NCBI RefSeq assembly: GCF_023716925.1
Contig: NZ_JAMQQG010000043.1
Location: 1-64,000 of the forward strand
Reading direction: 5' to 3'
Length of the DNA: 64,000 nucleotides
From: Frankia sp. R82
Lineage (GTDB): Bacteria > Actinomycetota > Actinomycetes > Frankiales > Frankiaceae
In this document: positions 31,445 to 39,715 of the stretch, one piece after another
Layout of the letters: every line of letters starts with the position of its first letter
Position numbering within the stretch: the stretch's first letter is position 1
Position numbers and translations under genes: made by a program
Notes under the pieces: model-generated
The model's database searches: none
What the model saw: the letters and a program-made list of their open reading frames with translations, nothing else
What the model was told of the DNA's origin: nothing

Positions 31445-31792
31445 CTACGCCCCGTCGGCCCCGTCGTCTCCGGATGGCGGGGCCGGCTGCTGTCCGGGGC
31501 CGTCCAGGTAGGCCTTGAGCGCCTCCACGACCAGCTCGGCCACCGTCCGGTCCTCCAGGAGTGCCCGGGCCCGTAGTCGCCGTTCCAATCGCAGCGGCAC
31601 CGCCCGGTAGATCGCCAGCAGCGCCCGGATGACCGGCGTGACCTCCCCGCCGGGTCCACGGGACCGCTGGACGCGGGCCATCGTCGCCCGCCACTCGTCC
31701 TCGGCGATGCGAACAGTGCGTTTCGGTGTTCCAGCGGACACCCGACCCCCGTCGACAGGCCGGTGACATGGCGGTGTCATGTCACCCTTCAC
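31445..31792 (-). CDS. ribbon-helix-helix-type regulator, opposite strand
   Basis: 115 residues (an ATG at 31780 is also possible). TPKRTVRIAEDEWRATMARV has the beta-strand/helix start of a ribbon-helix-helix domain; a second helical unit (RALLEDRTVAELVVEALKAY) follows. It is the only leftward gene in this block and converges on the zinc-finger gene. It may regulate the promoter region 31793-32022. Confidence 0.6.
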   Translation of the reverse strand: MKGDMTPPCHRPVDGGRVSAGTPKRTVRIAEDEWRATMARVQRSRGPGGEVTPVIRALLAIYRAVPLRLERRLRARALLEDRTVAELVVEALKAYLDGPGQQPAPPSGDDGADGA

Positions 31793-32022
31793 CGCAGTCT
31801 AGCTGCGACAACTCGGAATCGTAGCCAAAACCTTCACGATAACCGGCGCGGGGCCTTCACAACTGCCGGTTCTCGGGATAGTGTCGTGCCAGCGACTTAA
31901 ACAACCGAATACGCGGCCGAGACAGCGCCCCACTCCACTGGGTGCGCCCCAGGCGCAGGGACTCCACTCCCTGGCCCGGGACGACTAGGCCGTACCGCCT
32001 GACCTAACCAGGAGGACAACCC
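31793..32022. promoter_or_regulatory. intergenic promoter region before the WhiB fusion gene
   Basis: No gene fits. The segment is locally AT-richer (CGTAGCCAAAACCTTCACGATA, CGACTTAAACAACCGAATAC) and faces both the leftward regulator and the rightward operon beginning at 32023. AACCAGGAGGACAACCC before 32023 is a strong ribosome site. I cannot name a -35/-10 pair with confidence. Confidence 0.4.
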
Positions 32023-32691
32023 ATGGCTACCCTGCCATGCCGTGCCCCGGCACGAACACCCCCGCACGGTGTTGCCCCACCGTTGCGCAGCCGTCGGCGC
32101 CCCGTCACGCCGCTGACCAGCGCCGATCTCGCCCCCCATGCCGCCCGCTTCTGGGCCCTCGTGGACCGCACCGGCGAGCACTGGACCTGGACCGGCCCGG
32201 TCGACCCCCGCGGCGCCGGCCGCTTCTACGTAGGTCAACAGCAGATCCGCCCCCACCACGCCGTCCTTCTCCTCGAGGGCAGCGCCCGGCCTGCGGCGAA
32301 TTCGATCACCCGTCAGAGCTGCGCATCCGCAGGCTGCATCCGCCACTGGTCGTGGAAACCCGAGAAGAACACGCACCGGGCCAATACCATCCTGGGAAGC
32401 GTCGCTCGGCCCATGCCCAGAAAGGCTCCACCGGTCGTCGGAGACTCGGTCGGGTGGGAAAGCCGTGCGCTGTGCGCCGGCACCGACAACCCGGACTTTT
32501 TCTTTCCTGACAGCGCCGAGGACAGCCGGGCTGTGCAAAGGTTCTGCCGGCCCTGCCCCGTCCAGGTCGAGTGCGGCACCGCGGCGATTGCCCGGGGCGA
32601 GGAGCACGGCGTGTGGGCCGGCATGTCGCAGATGGAGCTCCGCCGGGCCGTCCGGCAGGTCGCCGAGAGCCGTCAGGTGGTGGCGGCATGA
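32023..32691 (+). CDS. HNH-like domain fused to WhiB-family iron-sulfur regulator
   Basis: 222 residues. Residues 40-112 follow the phage HNH layout: FWALVDRTGEHWTWTGPVDP, GAGRFYVGQQQIRPHHAVLL, then RQSCASAGCIRHWSW. Residues 148-205 are WhiB: LCAGTDNPDFFFP, CRPCPVQVEC, GVWAGMS. Cys151, 175, 178 and 184 are the four cluster ligands. WhiB proteins bind DNA or sigma-A through an Fe-S cluster, and phage versions can block superinfection or host gene expression. The fusion is unusual. Strong AGGAGG ribosome site. Confidence 0.8.
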   Translation: MATLPCRAPARTPPHGVAPPLRSRRRPVTPLTSADLAPHAARFWALVDRTGEHWTWTGPVDPRGAGRFYVGQQQIRPHHAVLLLEGSARPAANSITRQSCASAGCIRHWSWKPEKNTHRANTILGSVARPMPRKAPPVVGDSVGWESRALCAGTDNPDFFFPDSAEDSRAVQRFCRPCPVQVECGTAAIARGEEHGVWAGMSQMELRRAVRQVAESRQVVAA

Positions 32692-32771
32692 ACGCCTGCT
32701 CCGAGTGCGGCCGGGTCCTCACCGGCGGCGGCCAGCACGACTCGATCTGCTCGAAGGGCCGGACCTCATGA
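32688..32771 (+). CDS. 27-residue zinc-knuckle peptide
   Basis: MNACSECGRVLTGGGQHDSI then CSKGRTS. CxxC...H..C forms a minimal zinc knuckle. Start and stop overlap both neighbours by 4 bases. Confidence 0.5.
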   Translation: MNACSECGRVLTGGGQHDSICSKGRTS

Positions 32772-33073
32772 GCCTCGAGCTTGAGCGTGCACAGGCGGCG
32801 AACGCGGCCCTCTGGGCCGCCACCCACACTCTCCTCGGCCAGATCGAAGCCGAGCAGACCCTGCACACCGCCTACGTGAACCTGCTGGCAGTCGGTGCTC
32901 CCAGCGCCGAGCTGGCCGAAGCGTGGGAGGCCTACGTCGGGGCGCGATCCCGTCGCGCCCGCCAGTTCGCGGTCCTCGGCCGCGGTGAACTGATCGGCCA
33001 GCTCGACGCCGCGGAGAACGACGCGATCGAGACCGCCGCCCACGAGGCGGCTGTGAGCGGGGTGGCCGCATGA
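32768..33073 (+). CDS. unknown 101-residue helical protein
   Basis: MSLELERAQAANAALWAATH and LLGQIEAEQTLHTAYVNLLA predict an all-helical protein. Overlaps both neighbours. Unknown. Confidence 0.6.
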   Translation: MSLELERAQAANAALWAATHTLLGQIEAEQTLHTAYVNLLAVGAPSAELAEAWEAYVGARSRRARQFAVLGRGELIGQLDAAENDAIETAAHEAAVSGVAA

Positions 33074-33282
33074 TGCTCACCGCCATCCAGGAACTCGCCG
33101 CCGCACTGGCCGAGGAGGACCGGCTCGAGGAGCGCGGGGTCCTCGCGGCCGGCGACCGGACGACCTGCCACACCCACCAGTCGTGGGCCCGGGACTGTGC
33201 CGCCAACCCGGCGCATGTCCAGGCCCGGGTGAACTCGGCGTGGGCGACGCGGGCCTTGGCCGTGCTGCAGGGGGCCCGGTGA
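33070..33282 (+). CDS. unknown 70-residue protein
   Basis: MMLTAIQELAAALAEEDRLE, then TTCHTHQSWARDCAANPAHV with two Cys and three His. Overlaps both neighbours by 4 bases. Confidence 0.55.
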   Translation: MMLTAIQELAAALAEEDRLEERGVLAAGDRTTCHTHQSWARDCAANPAHVQARVNSAWATRALAVLQGAR

Positions 33283-33563
33283 ACGCCGCGACCGTGCGCC
33301 GGGGCATCGCCCGCCCGCTGGAGTGGGCCGCCGCCTACATGCCCGCCCTCGCCGTCCTTGCAGTCGTCGCCGTGCTGTTCGCCGGCCAGGGCTTTCGGGC
33401 CGCGGCCGTGTGGAGCATGCCGCCGATGGCAGCGATGGGCCTGTTCCAGCTTGCCGCCGGCCTGCTCGACCCGCAGCCGCCCGCCGACCGTTCCTGGTGG
33501 GCCGAGCCCATGGTCAGTCTCGCGCTCGGCGTGTTCGGCAGCTACTGGTACCTCGTCCGCTAG
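33279..33563 (+). CDS. small membrane protein with three predicted helices
   Basis: GTG 33279; 94 residues. Hydrophobic spans YMPALAVLAVVAVLFAGQGF, AAMGLFQLAAGLL and MVSLALGVFGSYWYLV. First of the membrane-protein set leading to the transfer genes. Confidence 0.65.
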   Translation: MNAATVRRGIARPLEWAAAYMPALAVLAVVAVLFAGQGFRAAAVWSMPPMAAMGLFQLAAGLLDPQPPADRSWWAEPMVSLALGVFGSYWYLVR

Positions 33564-33608
33564 TTCAGCTCACCCACCCCCGTACCGCCTTCACTAGGAG
33601 TGATTGTC

Positions 33609-33803
33609 ATGCCCATTTTCGCCATCGTGGCCATCGGCCTCTGCGTCTGGCGCTGCCGGAAGAAGGGCGCGCAGGCCCCGGACATGTTCCTCGGCGCCCT
33701 CGCCCTGCTCGGCATCAGCCTGGCAGTTGATCTGCACTCGATCGCCGAGCCGATCAACACCTCGCTGGGCCAGCTGTTCAGCAGCGCGAAGAACGTCATC
33801 TGA
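33609..33803 (+). CDS. small membrane protein
   Basis: ATG 33609 after TAGGAGTGATTGTC. 64 residues: MPIFAIVAIGLCVWRCRKKG, then a second hydrophobic stretch MFLGALALLGISLAVDL. Two-pass topology likely. Small membrane (Spd-like) proteins often accompany TraB-type genes in actinomycete plasmids; that link is inference. Confidence 0.6.
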   Translation: MPIFAIVAIGLCVWRCRKKGAQAPDMFLGALALLGISLAVDLHSIAEPINTSLGQLFSSAKNVI

Positions 33804-33806
33804 CCC

Positions 33807-33841
33807 GGCTGGCCGCCGGACAGCGTGCCCGGCGGCCAGCC
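33807..33841. terminator. 13-bp hairpin before the DUF2637 gene
   Basis: GGCTGGCCGCCGG (33807-33819) pairs with CCGGCGGCCAGCC (33829-33841), 9-base loop, 4 bases after a stop codon. No T-run. May partly uncouple the transfer genes from the upstream operon. Confidence 0.6.
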
Positions 33842-33872
33842 AACCCTGCCCTACCTGAAAGGGGTGACCGTC

Positions 33873-35342
33873 ATGCTCCGCACGCCCGAGACCACCGACC
33901 TCGCGCCCGTCGACCCCGTGGAGCGGCGTGTGGATGCCGACGCCGACGTCGACCGCGACTTCCGTCGGGCGAAACTCCAGCTCGAAATCGAACAGCTCCA
34001 GCAGGCCGCAGCCGACGAACGCGAGGCGAAGCTGGCCGCCGCAGCCAAGGCCGAGAAGGCCGACAAATGGGCCGGCCGGAAGGCCGCTGTGAACGGCACT
34101 CTGGCCGCGCCGGTCCGCTACTGCCGGCGGAGCGCCGCCGGCGCCTGGTCTTCGATCGTCTACGCGCTCGCCGTCGGCACCGCCGTCTACGGGCAGATCA
34201 CCATCGCAGTGGATCTGCTCCACTGGCCCACCCCCGCTGGGGTCGCGGTCGCAGGCTTCGTCGAGGGCCTTGCCCTCAGCATGGCGCTGACCGCACACGA
34301 GCTGAGGATGCGCGGCGAGCGGGCCTTGGCGCCCCGGGTCCTGACCTGGGTTGCCGCCGGGTTCGCCGCCGCGGTCAACGGATATGCGCACAGGGACGAC
34401 GCGGTTGCTGCGGTTCTTCTTGCTGCCGCTTCTCTCGCGGGCATTACGGTCTGGGAAATTCGCACCGGCGCCCGAAATCGTGGGGAGCTGCGCGCACTCG
34501 GAATCATTGCGGTTCCCCGCCCCCGCCTCGGGTTGGCCTACTGCGTCCGCTTTCCGGTCCGCGCATTCTGGGCGTGGACCGCAACGATCGCCTATCCGGC
34601 TATTCGGACGCGGGCTGAGGCCATCGACATTGGCATGGGGCTCAGGTCCGTCCGGCGAGCGGACCGGTGGAAGAACTTCCAGCAGACCGCGGCGGACGAT
34701 CTTCTCCCGGTCCGGTCCGGCGAGACTCCCGGTCCGGAGGGTCCGGGTGGTGCGGACGACCCGGTCCGGATGGTTGCGGACTGGTCTGTCCCGTCCGGCT
34801 GGGTTCCGGACCGGACCGCGATCACCGCCGGACCGGACCGGGCCGAAGCGGACCGGACCGCAGACGAGCGGACCGAGCCGCGGACCGGCATTGCGGACCG
34901 GTCCGGAGAGCCGGTCCGGACGGACTGGACGCCGGACCGGAGCGCGGACCGGACCGGACCGGACGGGGAGGTTGCTGCGGACCGGTCCGCAGACCAGGAG
35001 GTTCCGGTCCGGACCGGGCTGGCGGACCGGTCTGCCAGTGGGGCCGAGGATGCGGACCGGTCCGCGGAGTTGCGGACCGAGGAGGCGTCCGAGGATGGCC
35101 CGTCCGCGGACGAGATGGAGCCTGCGGTCCGGGATGCGCTGCCGTTGGTCCGGCCGTTCGCCGAGGTGTTGTGGATGCGCGGCGACAAGATCAACAGGGA
35201 GACGTTGCGCGCCGAGATCAGGAACGCCCCCGAGGACCGCAAGATCAAAATTGAGAACGGTCTCCTCGGCAAGGTCAGCCAGATCCTCCGCGCCGAACTG
35301 CCCCTCCCCTCCCCCGAGGAGAGCGAGGCGACCACCCGATGA
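33873..35342 (+). CDS. DUF2637 (SpdB-like) membrane protein with repeat-rich linker
   Basis: ATG 33873 with AAAGGGGTGACC upstream; 489 residues. A helical N-terminus (25-70) leads into four membrane spans (about 92-113, 122-142, 155-171, 176-196), the DUF2637 layout shared with SpdB plasmid-spread proteins of streptomycetes. Residues 285-395 are Asp/Arg/Thr/Pro-rich, encoded by the GGACCGG repeat array. The C-terminal 80 residues (AEVLWMRGDKINRETLRAEI) look like a small DNA-binding or winged-helix unit. In the family it aids intermycelial plasmid transfer. Confidence 0.8.
   Translation: MLRTPETTDLAPVDPVERRVDADADVDRDFRRAKLQLEIEQLQQAAADEREAKLAAAAKAEKADKWAGRKAAVNGTLAAPVRYCRRSAAGAWSSIVYALAVGTAVYGQITIAVDLLHWPTPAGVAVAGFVEGLALSMALTAHELRMRGERALAPRVLTWVAAGFAAAVNGYAHRDDAVAAVLLAAASLAGITVWEIRTGARNRGELRALGIIAVPRPRLGLAYCVRFPVRAFWAWTATIAYPAIRTRAEAIDIGMGLRSVRRADRWKNFQQTAADDLLPVRSGETPGPEGPGGADDPVRMVADWSVPSGWVPDRTAITAGPDRAEADRTADERTEPRTGIADRSGEPVRTDWTPDRSADRTGPDGEVAADRSADQEVPVRTGLADRSASGAEDADRSAELRTEEASEDGPSADEMEPAVRDALPLVRPFAEVLWMRGDKINRETLRAEIRNAPEDRKIKIENGLLGKVSQILRAELPLPSPEESEATTR
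34667..35057. repeat. GGACCGG/CCGGTCC repeat array, left cluster
   Basis: About 24 occurrences of GGACCGG or its complement CCGGTCC in roughly 400 bases inside the DUF2637 gene, many overlapping (GGACCGGACCGG, GGACCGGTCC). They are read as ADR, DRT, RTG and PVR, that is in more than one frame. The second cluster is at 36502-36831. Confidence 0.85.
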
Positions 35343-35590
35343 GCCGCAAAGAGGACCGTCGGGCCACCACCGCCGCCGAGCGCCACCGCCGCCGGCAGGC
35401 CGTCCTCAGCACCAAGTTCCGCCGGGCCAAGAACCAGAGCCAGCGCGTGTCGGCCGCCGCCGACTACGTCCGCTCCGCGATGAGCGACCCCGAGGTGACC
35501 GCCGCGGCGGCGAACTCAACGGCCGACCAGGCCATCCGCAAGCTCGTCGAGCTCGCCGACCAGCTCGTCACCCAGACCGGAGGGCGGTAA
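35339..35590 (+). CDS. unknown 83-residue basic protein
   Basis: MSRKEDRRATTAAERHRRRQ then AVLSTKFRRAKNQSQRVSAA: strongly basic helical N-terminus, acidic C-terminal helix. Start overlaps the DUF2637 stop, so the two are coupled. Possibly DNA-associated. Confidence 0.6.
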   Translation: MSRKEDRRATTAAERHRRRQAVLSTKFRRAKNQSQRVSAAADYVRSAMSDPEVTAAAANSTADQAIRKLVELADQLVTQTGGR

Positions 35591-35592
35591 CT

Positions 35593-36246
35593 GTGAGTGA
35601 AACCCTGGAATCCCCAGTGGAGTTTCCGGCCGTCCCCCCCCTCGACCCGGAAATCGGGTCCAACGCGCGCCCGCGCGCACGCGAGGCTAACACGCCCCTT
35701 CCGGGCCCCGAGAAGGGGTGGCGACCAGAGTTTCCGGCATGGTTTCTGGCCACTCTCGGTGACTATCGGGAGGTGTGGGAGACCGCCCCCACCCCTGCAA
35801 ACGATCTTCTTCGGTACTCGACCGAAGGCGCTTGGACCTACCCCTACGCGATCAAGCTCCGGAAGATCCACTGGTGGTACACCTGCGCCATCGCCATCCC
35901 AGCCACCGCCATCGCCTACCCGCTCGCGCTGACCGTCCAGCACCTCGCCGGGCTCCACGCCGAGCGCGAGCCGCGCGCCGAACCGCTCACCGGCGGATCG
36001 AAAGTCGGCCAGGCCGTGCTCGACCGGGTTGGCCAGATCCCCGAGCCACCGGCCCTCGTCGACGTCTGGCACGAGGTCCAAGACGACGTCGCGACCCGTG
36101 AGGGTGCGGGCGCCCGGTTGGCGTGGTGGATCGGAGCCGCCACCACCGCCGTGACCGCTCTGCTGTACGGCATCGCCTGGCTGGTTCAGCGGCCTGGCAG
36201 GCTCCTGACCTGCACATCCATCGCCCTAGCTGTCCAGCTCACCTGA
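35593..36246 (+). CDS. membrane protein of the transfer cluster, unknown
   Basis: GTG 35593, 2 bases after the preceding stop; 217 residues. WYTCAIAIPATAIAYPLALT (about 97-116) and WWIGAATTAVTALLYGIAWL (about 177-196) are membrane spans; the N-terminus is Pro-rich and cytoplasmic. Position between DUF2637 and FtsK-type genes suggests a transfer accessory. Confidence 0.65.
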   Translation: MSETLESPVEFPAVPPLDPEIGSNARPRAREANTPLPGPEKGWRPEFPAWFLATLGDYREVWETAPTPANDLLRYSTEGAWTYPYAIKLRKIHWWYTCAIAIPATAIAYPLALTVQHLAGLHAEREPRAEPLTGGSKVGQAVLDRVGQIPEPPALVDVWHEVQDDVATREGAGARLAWWIGAATTAVTALLYGIAWLVQRPGRLLTCTSIALAVQLT

Positions 36247-36260
36247 GAGGAGGTGACACC

Positions 36261-37265
36261 ATGATCGAAACCCTGATCGTCATCTGGCTCGCCAAGACCC
36301 TCTTCGAGGTCGTCAGCGACGTCGTCCTCAAAGAGACAGCGTTGATCAAGGGTAGGGAGGTCGAGTTCGCCAACGGACGACGCTTCCGAGGACGCAGCCG
36401 GGGCGCCCTGTGGGGCACCCTCACCAACGCCGCCGGCGAGGTGTGGCAGACCAACTGGTCCGCCCGGAAGAGCTTGCGGGCGGAGAAGGCCCGGGTCCGC
36501 GCGGACCGGTCCGCGGAACGGTTCCGCGATCGGGAGAAGCGGCGGGCGGACCGCCGTCGCGGACCGGACGGTCCGGAGCTCGACGTCCCGGACTGGATCC
36601 GCGACCCGGCCAACCCAGCCCGGTCCGACGATCACCGTCCGTCCGTCCGGACCGGCTCTCCGGACCGGACCGGCCCCGGACCGGACGGACCGGGCGGCAC
36701 CGGACCGGTCCGGACCGGCACACCAGCTCCGTCCGGACCGTCCGGACCGGGGGAGGCCCCGGCGGACCAGGCCCAGCCGGACCGCGGACCTGGCTCGAGC
36801 GGATCCCGGACCGGTCCGGACCCCGGACAGCCCGACGCCGACGTCGGCGAGCCGGCCCGTCCGGACGCACCCCAGACCGCCCGGCCGACGTTAACCCTCG
36901 TCAAAGACGACACGCCACCCGAAATCCCCACCCAAACAGCACCCCCCCGCATAATCGAAGGAGACGCCGTGCATTCCGGTGAGACCAGCAATATCGATGA
37001 CCTCACTAAATTCCTCCAGGGACTCGACACGTACGCCGCGCAGGTAATCGCCTCCCTGGAAATCGCCAGGGCCACCCTCAACCGGATCGGCCTCACCGAC
37101 CCGGGAGTTCTCGGACCGCTCGCCGGAATCGGCGAAAAGCTCGTCGGAATCCGTGTGGACGCCGGCAACGCGAATGCCGGCCTGATCCCGCACCGCAATG
37201 TGGGTGAGGCGGTCAGCGCAGCAACCGGCGCGGCGACCAGCACCGACTTCTACCAGCCCAGCTGA
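36261..37265 (+). CDS. transfer-cluster protein with membrane-proximal N-terminus and repeat-rich linker
   Basis: Very strong ribosome site GAGAGGAGGTGACACC; 334 residues. A hydrophobic N-terminal helix (IETLIVIWLAKTLFEVVSDV), a basic region (40-100), a long Pro/Gly/Arg/Asp linker (105-225) encoded by the second GGACCGG array, and a helical C-terminus (NIDDLTKFLQGLDTYAAQVI). No family recognised. The DNA repeat shared with the DUF2637 gene is the striking point. Confidence 0.7.
   Translation: MIETLIVIWLAKTLFEVVSDVVLKETALIKGREVEFANGRRFRGRSRGALWGTLTNAAGEVWQTNWSARKSLRAEKARVRADRSAERFRDREKRRADRRRGPDGPELDVPDWIRDPANPARSDDHRPSVRTGSPDRTGPGPDGPGGTGPVRTGTPAPSGPSGPGEAPADQAQPDRGPGSSGSRTGPDPGQPDADVGEPARPDAPQTARPTLTLVKDDTPPEIPTQTAPPRIIEGDAVHSGETSNIDDLTKFLQGLDTYAAQVIASLEIARATLNRIGLTDPGVLGPLAGIGEKLVGIRVDAGNANAGLIPHRNVGEAVSAATGAATSTDFYQPS
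36502..36831. repeat. GGACCGG/CCGGTCC repeat array, right cluster
   Basis: About 15 copies of GGACCGG or CCGGTCC within 330 bases, in codons reading SGP, PDR, RTG and GPD. All three frames are used, unlike a simple protein repeat. The next gene but one base cluster is the FtsK/TraB-type translocase at 37347. Confidence 0.85.
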
Positions 37266-37346
37266 TCTGCCTGTTTCTGTCGGGCCCGAGGCAGCCTCGG
37301 ACCCGGCGGTGACCGCCAGACCACCGCAGCCTGAGAGGAGCACGCC

Positions 37347-39455
37347 ATGCCAGCACCTACAGCGACCATGACGGCGATGGACGTGGACGCGCTCCTCGCC
37401 CAGGAACCACAGCCCGCCACCCACACCCGGGAGGGTGAGACGGTCGGAACGGATCAGGTTCACCCCGTCCTGCGGATCCGCGTCCACCGGCAGCTCGTGC
37501 CCCTCGGGGTTATCGGCACCCTGTGGGCGGGCGGCGCGGTCGCCGCATCCCGGCCCGACAAGGCGCTGCCGATCCTCGGCCTGTACCTGTCGGTCGCGAT
37601 CCTCTACTGGTGGGTGAAGGGCCGTCGGGCCGCGGACCCGTACGAGCGGCAGCGGCGGAAGCGCTGGACCACGATCATCACCGTGTGCGGGACGGCATGG
37701 CTGTCGGTTGCCTCGGTGTCCTCCGCGGGTGGAGCCCAGGCGGCGCTGCTGCTGGCTGCCGGGTCGGTGATGGGCATCCCGTATTGGATCAAGAATCGGA
37801 TTCCGGTTCCTGGAACCGGCAGCCGCCTCGAGCCGCTCGTTACGGCACCCGCTGCCGGTAGCACGGACGTCGAGGTGGATCCGAACCCGGGCCTGTGGGC
37901 GGCCAGCGTCGGTAGCCCTCACGGCATGCTCGCTGGCAGCACGCTGACAGCCGAGGAGACGCTGCCCAACGGTGCGTTGGCCTACACGGTCAACCTGCTG
38001 CCCGGCAAGCAGTCGGCGGAGCAGGTCGGCTCACCCGCCGTGCTACCGCTCATCGCCTCCGGGTTGCACCGCAGCCTCGCCGAACTGCAGCCGGACCAGC
38101 ATCCGTCCGGGCAGCAGAACCTAGCCCGCATTCTGATCATGAAGCCGTCGGGCAACCCACTGATGCGAGTCACCATCCACCCTGGGCTCGACGCAGCCTA
38201 CGACCTGGCTACTGGCACCGCGGCGTTCGCGACCTACGCCGACGGCAGCCATGTCCGCTGGGCGTTCTACGAGCCGAAGATCGGCATGCGTTCCGGCCCG
38301 GTGTTCGGCGGCACCCGCGTCGGCAAAAGCACCCTGCTCGAACTGTTCGGGAAGCAGGCCGCGTCCACCGGGTTCATCTCCGTATGGCCGGGCTGCCCGT
38401 CCGGCGGCGCCTCGTTCCCCGGCCTGCTCGCCGGCGCCCCGTTCCCTGCCCGGTCGCGTGAGCGGATGCTCGAGCAGGCCCGCCTCGCAGTGCTGATCAT
38501 GCAGATTCGGGGTGCGCTCGGCGGCCTACGCGGCGAAGTGGGCAAACTCCATGTGCCCACCCCGCAGGCCCCCTGCATCCTGCTCATCTGGGATGAGATC
38601 CACAAAATCTTCCAGGAGACGTGGGACGGCCGGGCGGAGATCATCGAGCTGGCCCGGCAGATCGTCTGCGAAGGCTCCAAGTTCGGCATCGGCCTGATCG
38701 CCGCCGACCAGACGCCGGGCACCGAGGTGTTCGGCGGCAACGAGGCGCTGCGCGCGAACCTGTGGGTCCGCCAGGCCGTCATGCTCCGCACCGGGTCGAC
38801 CTCGGCGGGCGGCATCCTCCCCGGGCTGACGATCAACCCGGCGAGCCTGCCCGAATTCTGGCCGGACGGCTCCCGCACACAGGGCCTCGGCCTGCACACC
38901 GGCGGGCAGAGCGGCGCGATGATGCGCACATGGTGGCCAGAAGGCCTGCCCACCATGGAAAGCCTGCCTCATCCCGAGCTTGAGCCGGTGATCGCTGCCA
39001 GCCTCGGTAGCAGGTGGGCGAACCGGCTGGGTGACGCCGAGGACGAGCGGATGTTGAACGCCGGCCGCTACCTGGCGAACCTGCCTGCCGATGTGCTGGC
39101 GGCAATGGCCGCGCAGGAACCGGAGCTGGCGCAGGCTGCACGCCTGTTCCAGGCGCGTAGCACCGGCCGGGCTGCACCAGCGACCCCTTCGGCGGAGACG
39201 TTGGAGGGCTGGTGGCAGCTGCCTGCCCCGCCCACGTTGAACATGCGCGCGCCGGAGCATCCGGTGCTGCGTACCCCGGGCGTCCGCCGGGTGCACGAAG
39301 TGGTGTCCGGAGGCGTCAAAAAGCGCGCGGACATCATCGCCCATGCCGATCTTGCACCGCAGACCGTGGACGCGGCGCTCAAGGCGCTGAAGGACGCCGA
39401 GCTGCTCCTGAACCCGTCCCACGGTGTGTGGGAGAAGGCCCCGGCGGCGGCCTGA
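37347..39455 (+). CDS. FtsK/TraB-type DNA translocase
   Basis: 702 residues. Four N-terminal membrane helices lie between about 50 and 147. The ATPase domain has Walker A GGTRVGKST (about 321-329) and Walker B CILLIWDEIH (about 410-419), then FGIGLIAADQTPGTEVFGGN. The C-terminal winged helix (VLRTPGVRRVHEVVSGGVKK, IIAHADLAPQTVDAALKALK) is in the position of the FtsK gamma/TraB DNA-recognition domain. Actinomycete TraB proteins move double-stranded DNA between cells after binding short repeats. With DUF2637 and GGACCGG arrays beside it, a conjugative role is likely. It could instead be a host-type partition ATPase. Confidence 0.88.
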   Translation: MPAPTATMTAMDVDALLAQEPQPATHTREGETVGTDQVHPVLRIRVHRQLVPLGVIGTLWAGGAVAASRPDKALPILGLYLSVAILYWWVKGRRAADPYERQRRKRWTTIITVCGTAWLSVASVSSAGGAQAALLLAAGSVMGIPYWIKNRIPVPGTGSRLEPLVTAPAAGSTDVEVDPNPGLWAASVGSPHGMLAGSTLTAEETLPNGALAYTVNLLPGKQSAEQVGSPAVLPLIASGLHRSLAELQPDQHPSGQQNLARILIMKPSGNPLMRVTIHPGLDAAYDLATGTAAFATYADGSHVRWAFYEPKIGMRSGPVFGGTRVGKSTLLELFGKQAASTGFISVWPGCPSGGASFPGLLAGAPFPARSRERMLEQARLAVLIMQIRGALGGLRGEVGKLHVPTPQAPCILLIWDEIHKIFQETWDGRAEIIELARQIVCEGSKFGIGLIAADQTPGTEVFGGNEALRANLWVRQAVMLRTGSTSAGGILPGLTINPASLPEFWPDGSRTQGLGLHTGGQSGAMMRTWWPEGLPTMESLPHPELEPVIAASLGSRWANRLGDAEDERMLNAGRYLANLPADVLAAMAAQEPELAQAARLFQARSTGRAAPATPSAETLEGWWQLPAPPTLNMRAPEHPVLRTPGVRRVHEVVSGGVKKRADIIAHADLAPQTVDAALKALKDAELLLNPSHGVWEKAPAAA

Positions 39456-39490
39456 CCAATTCCGACCCTGACCGAACTGGAGGAACAACT

Positions 39491-39715
39491 ATGAAGATCA
39501 CCCGAATCGACTTCGGTGAGGACGAAGAACCGTCCGAGATCACCGTGCGTCTGTCTCCCGTAGCGGCAGCCCGGATTACGAAGTGGGCCGGCAGCCTCTC
39601 GCCAGCGGAGGGCGGAACCGAAGAGCTGTCGAAGGTCTACGACGTTCTCGACAGCTTCTTCAACCGGTTCTGGGAGGGCGGCGCGGACGAGGTGCTGCAG
39701 GGAGGGCCGCGGTGA
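39491..39715 (+). CDS. unknown 74-residue acidic protein
   Basis: ATG after GGAGGAACAACT. MKITRIDFGEDEEPSEITVR then LSPVAAARITKWAGSLSPAE. Small mixed fold. GTG overlap links it to the next gene. Confidence 0.6.
   Translation: MKITRIDFGEDEEPSEITVRLSPVAAARITKWAGSLSPAEGGTEELSKVYDVLDSFFNRFWEGGADEVLQGGPR

Noticed and set aside
34667-36831. GGACCGG arrays as CRISPR repeats
   Set aside because: Units are only 7 bases, overlap each other and lack regular spacers; they lie in coding frames.
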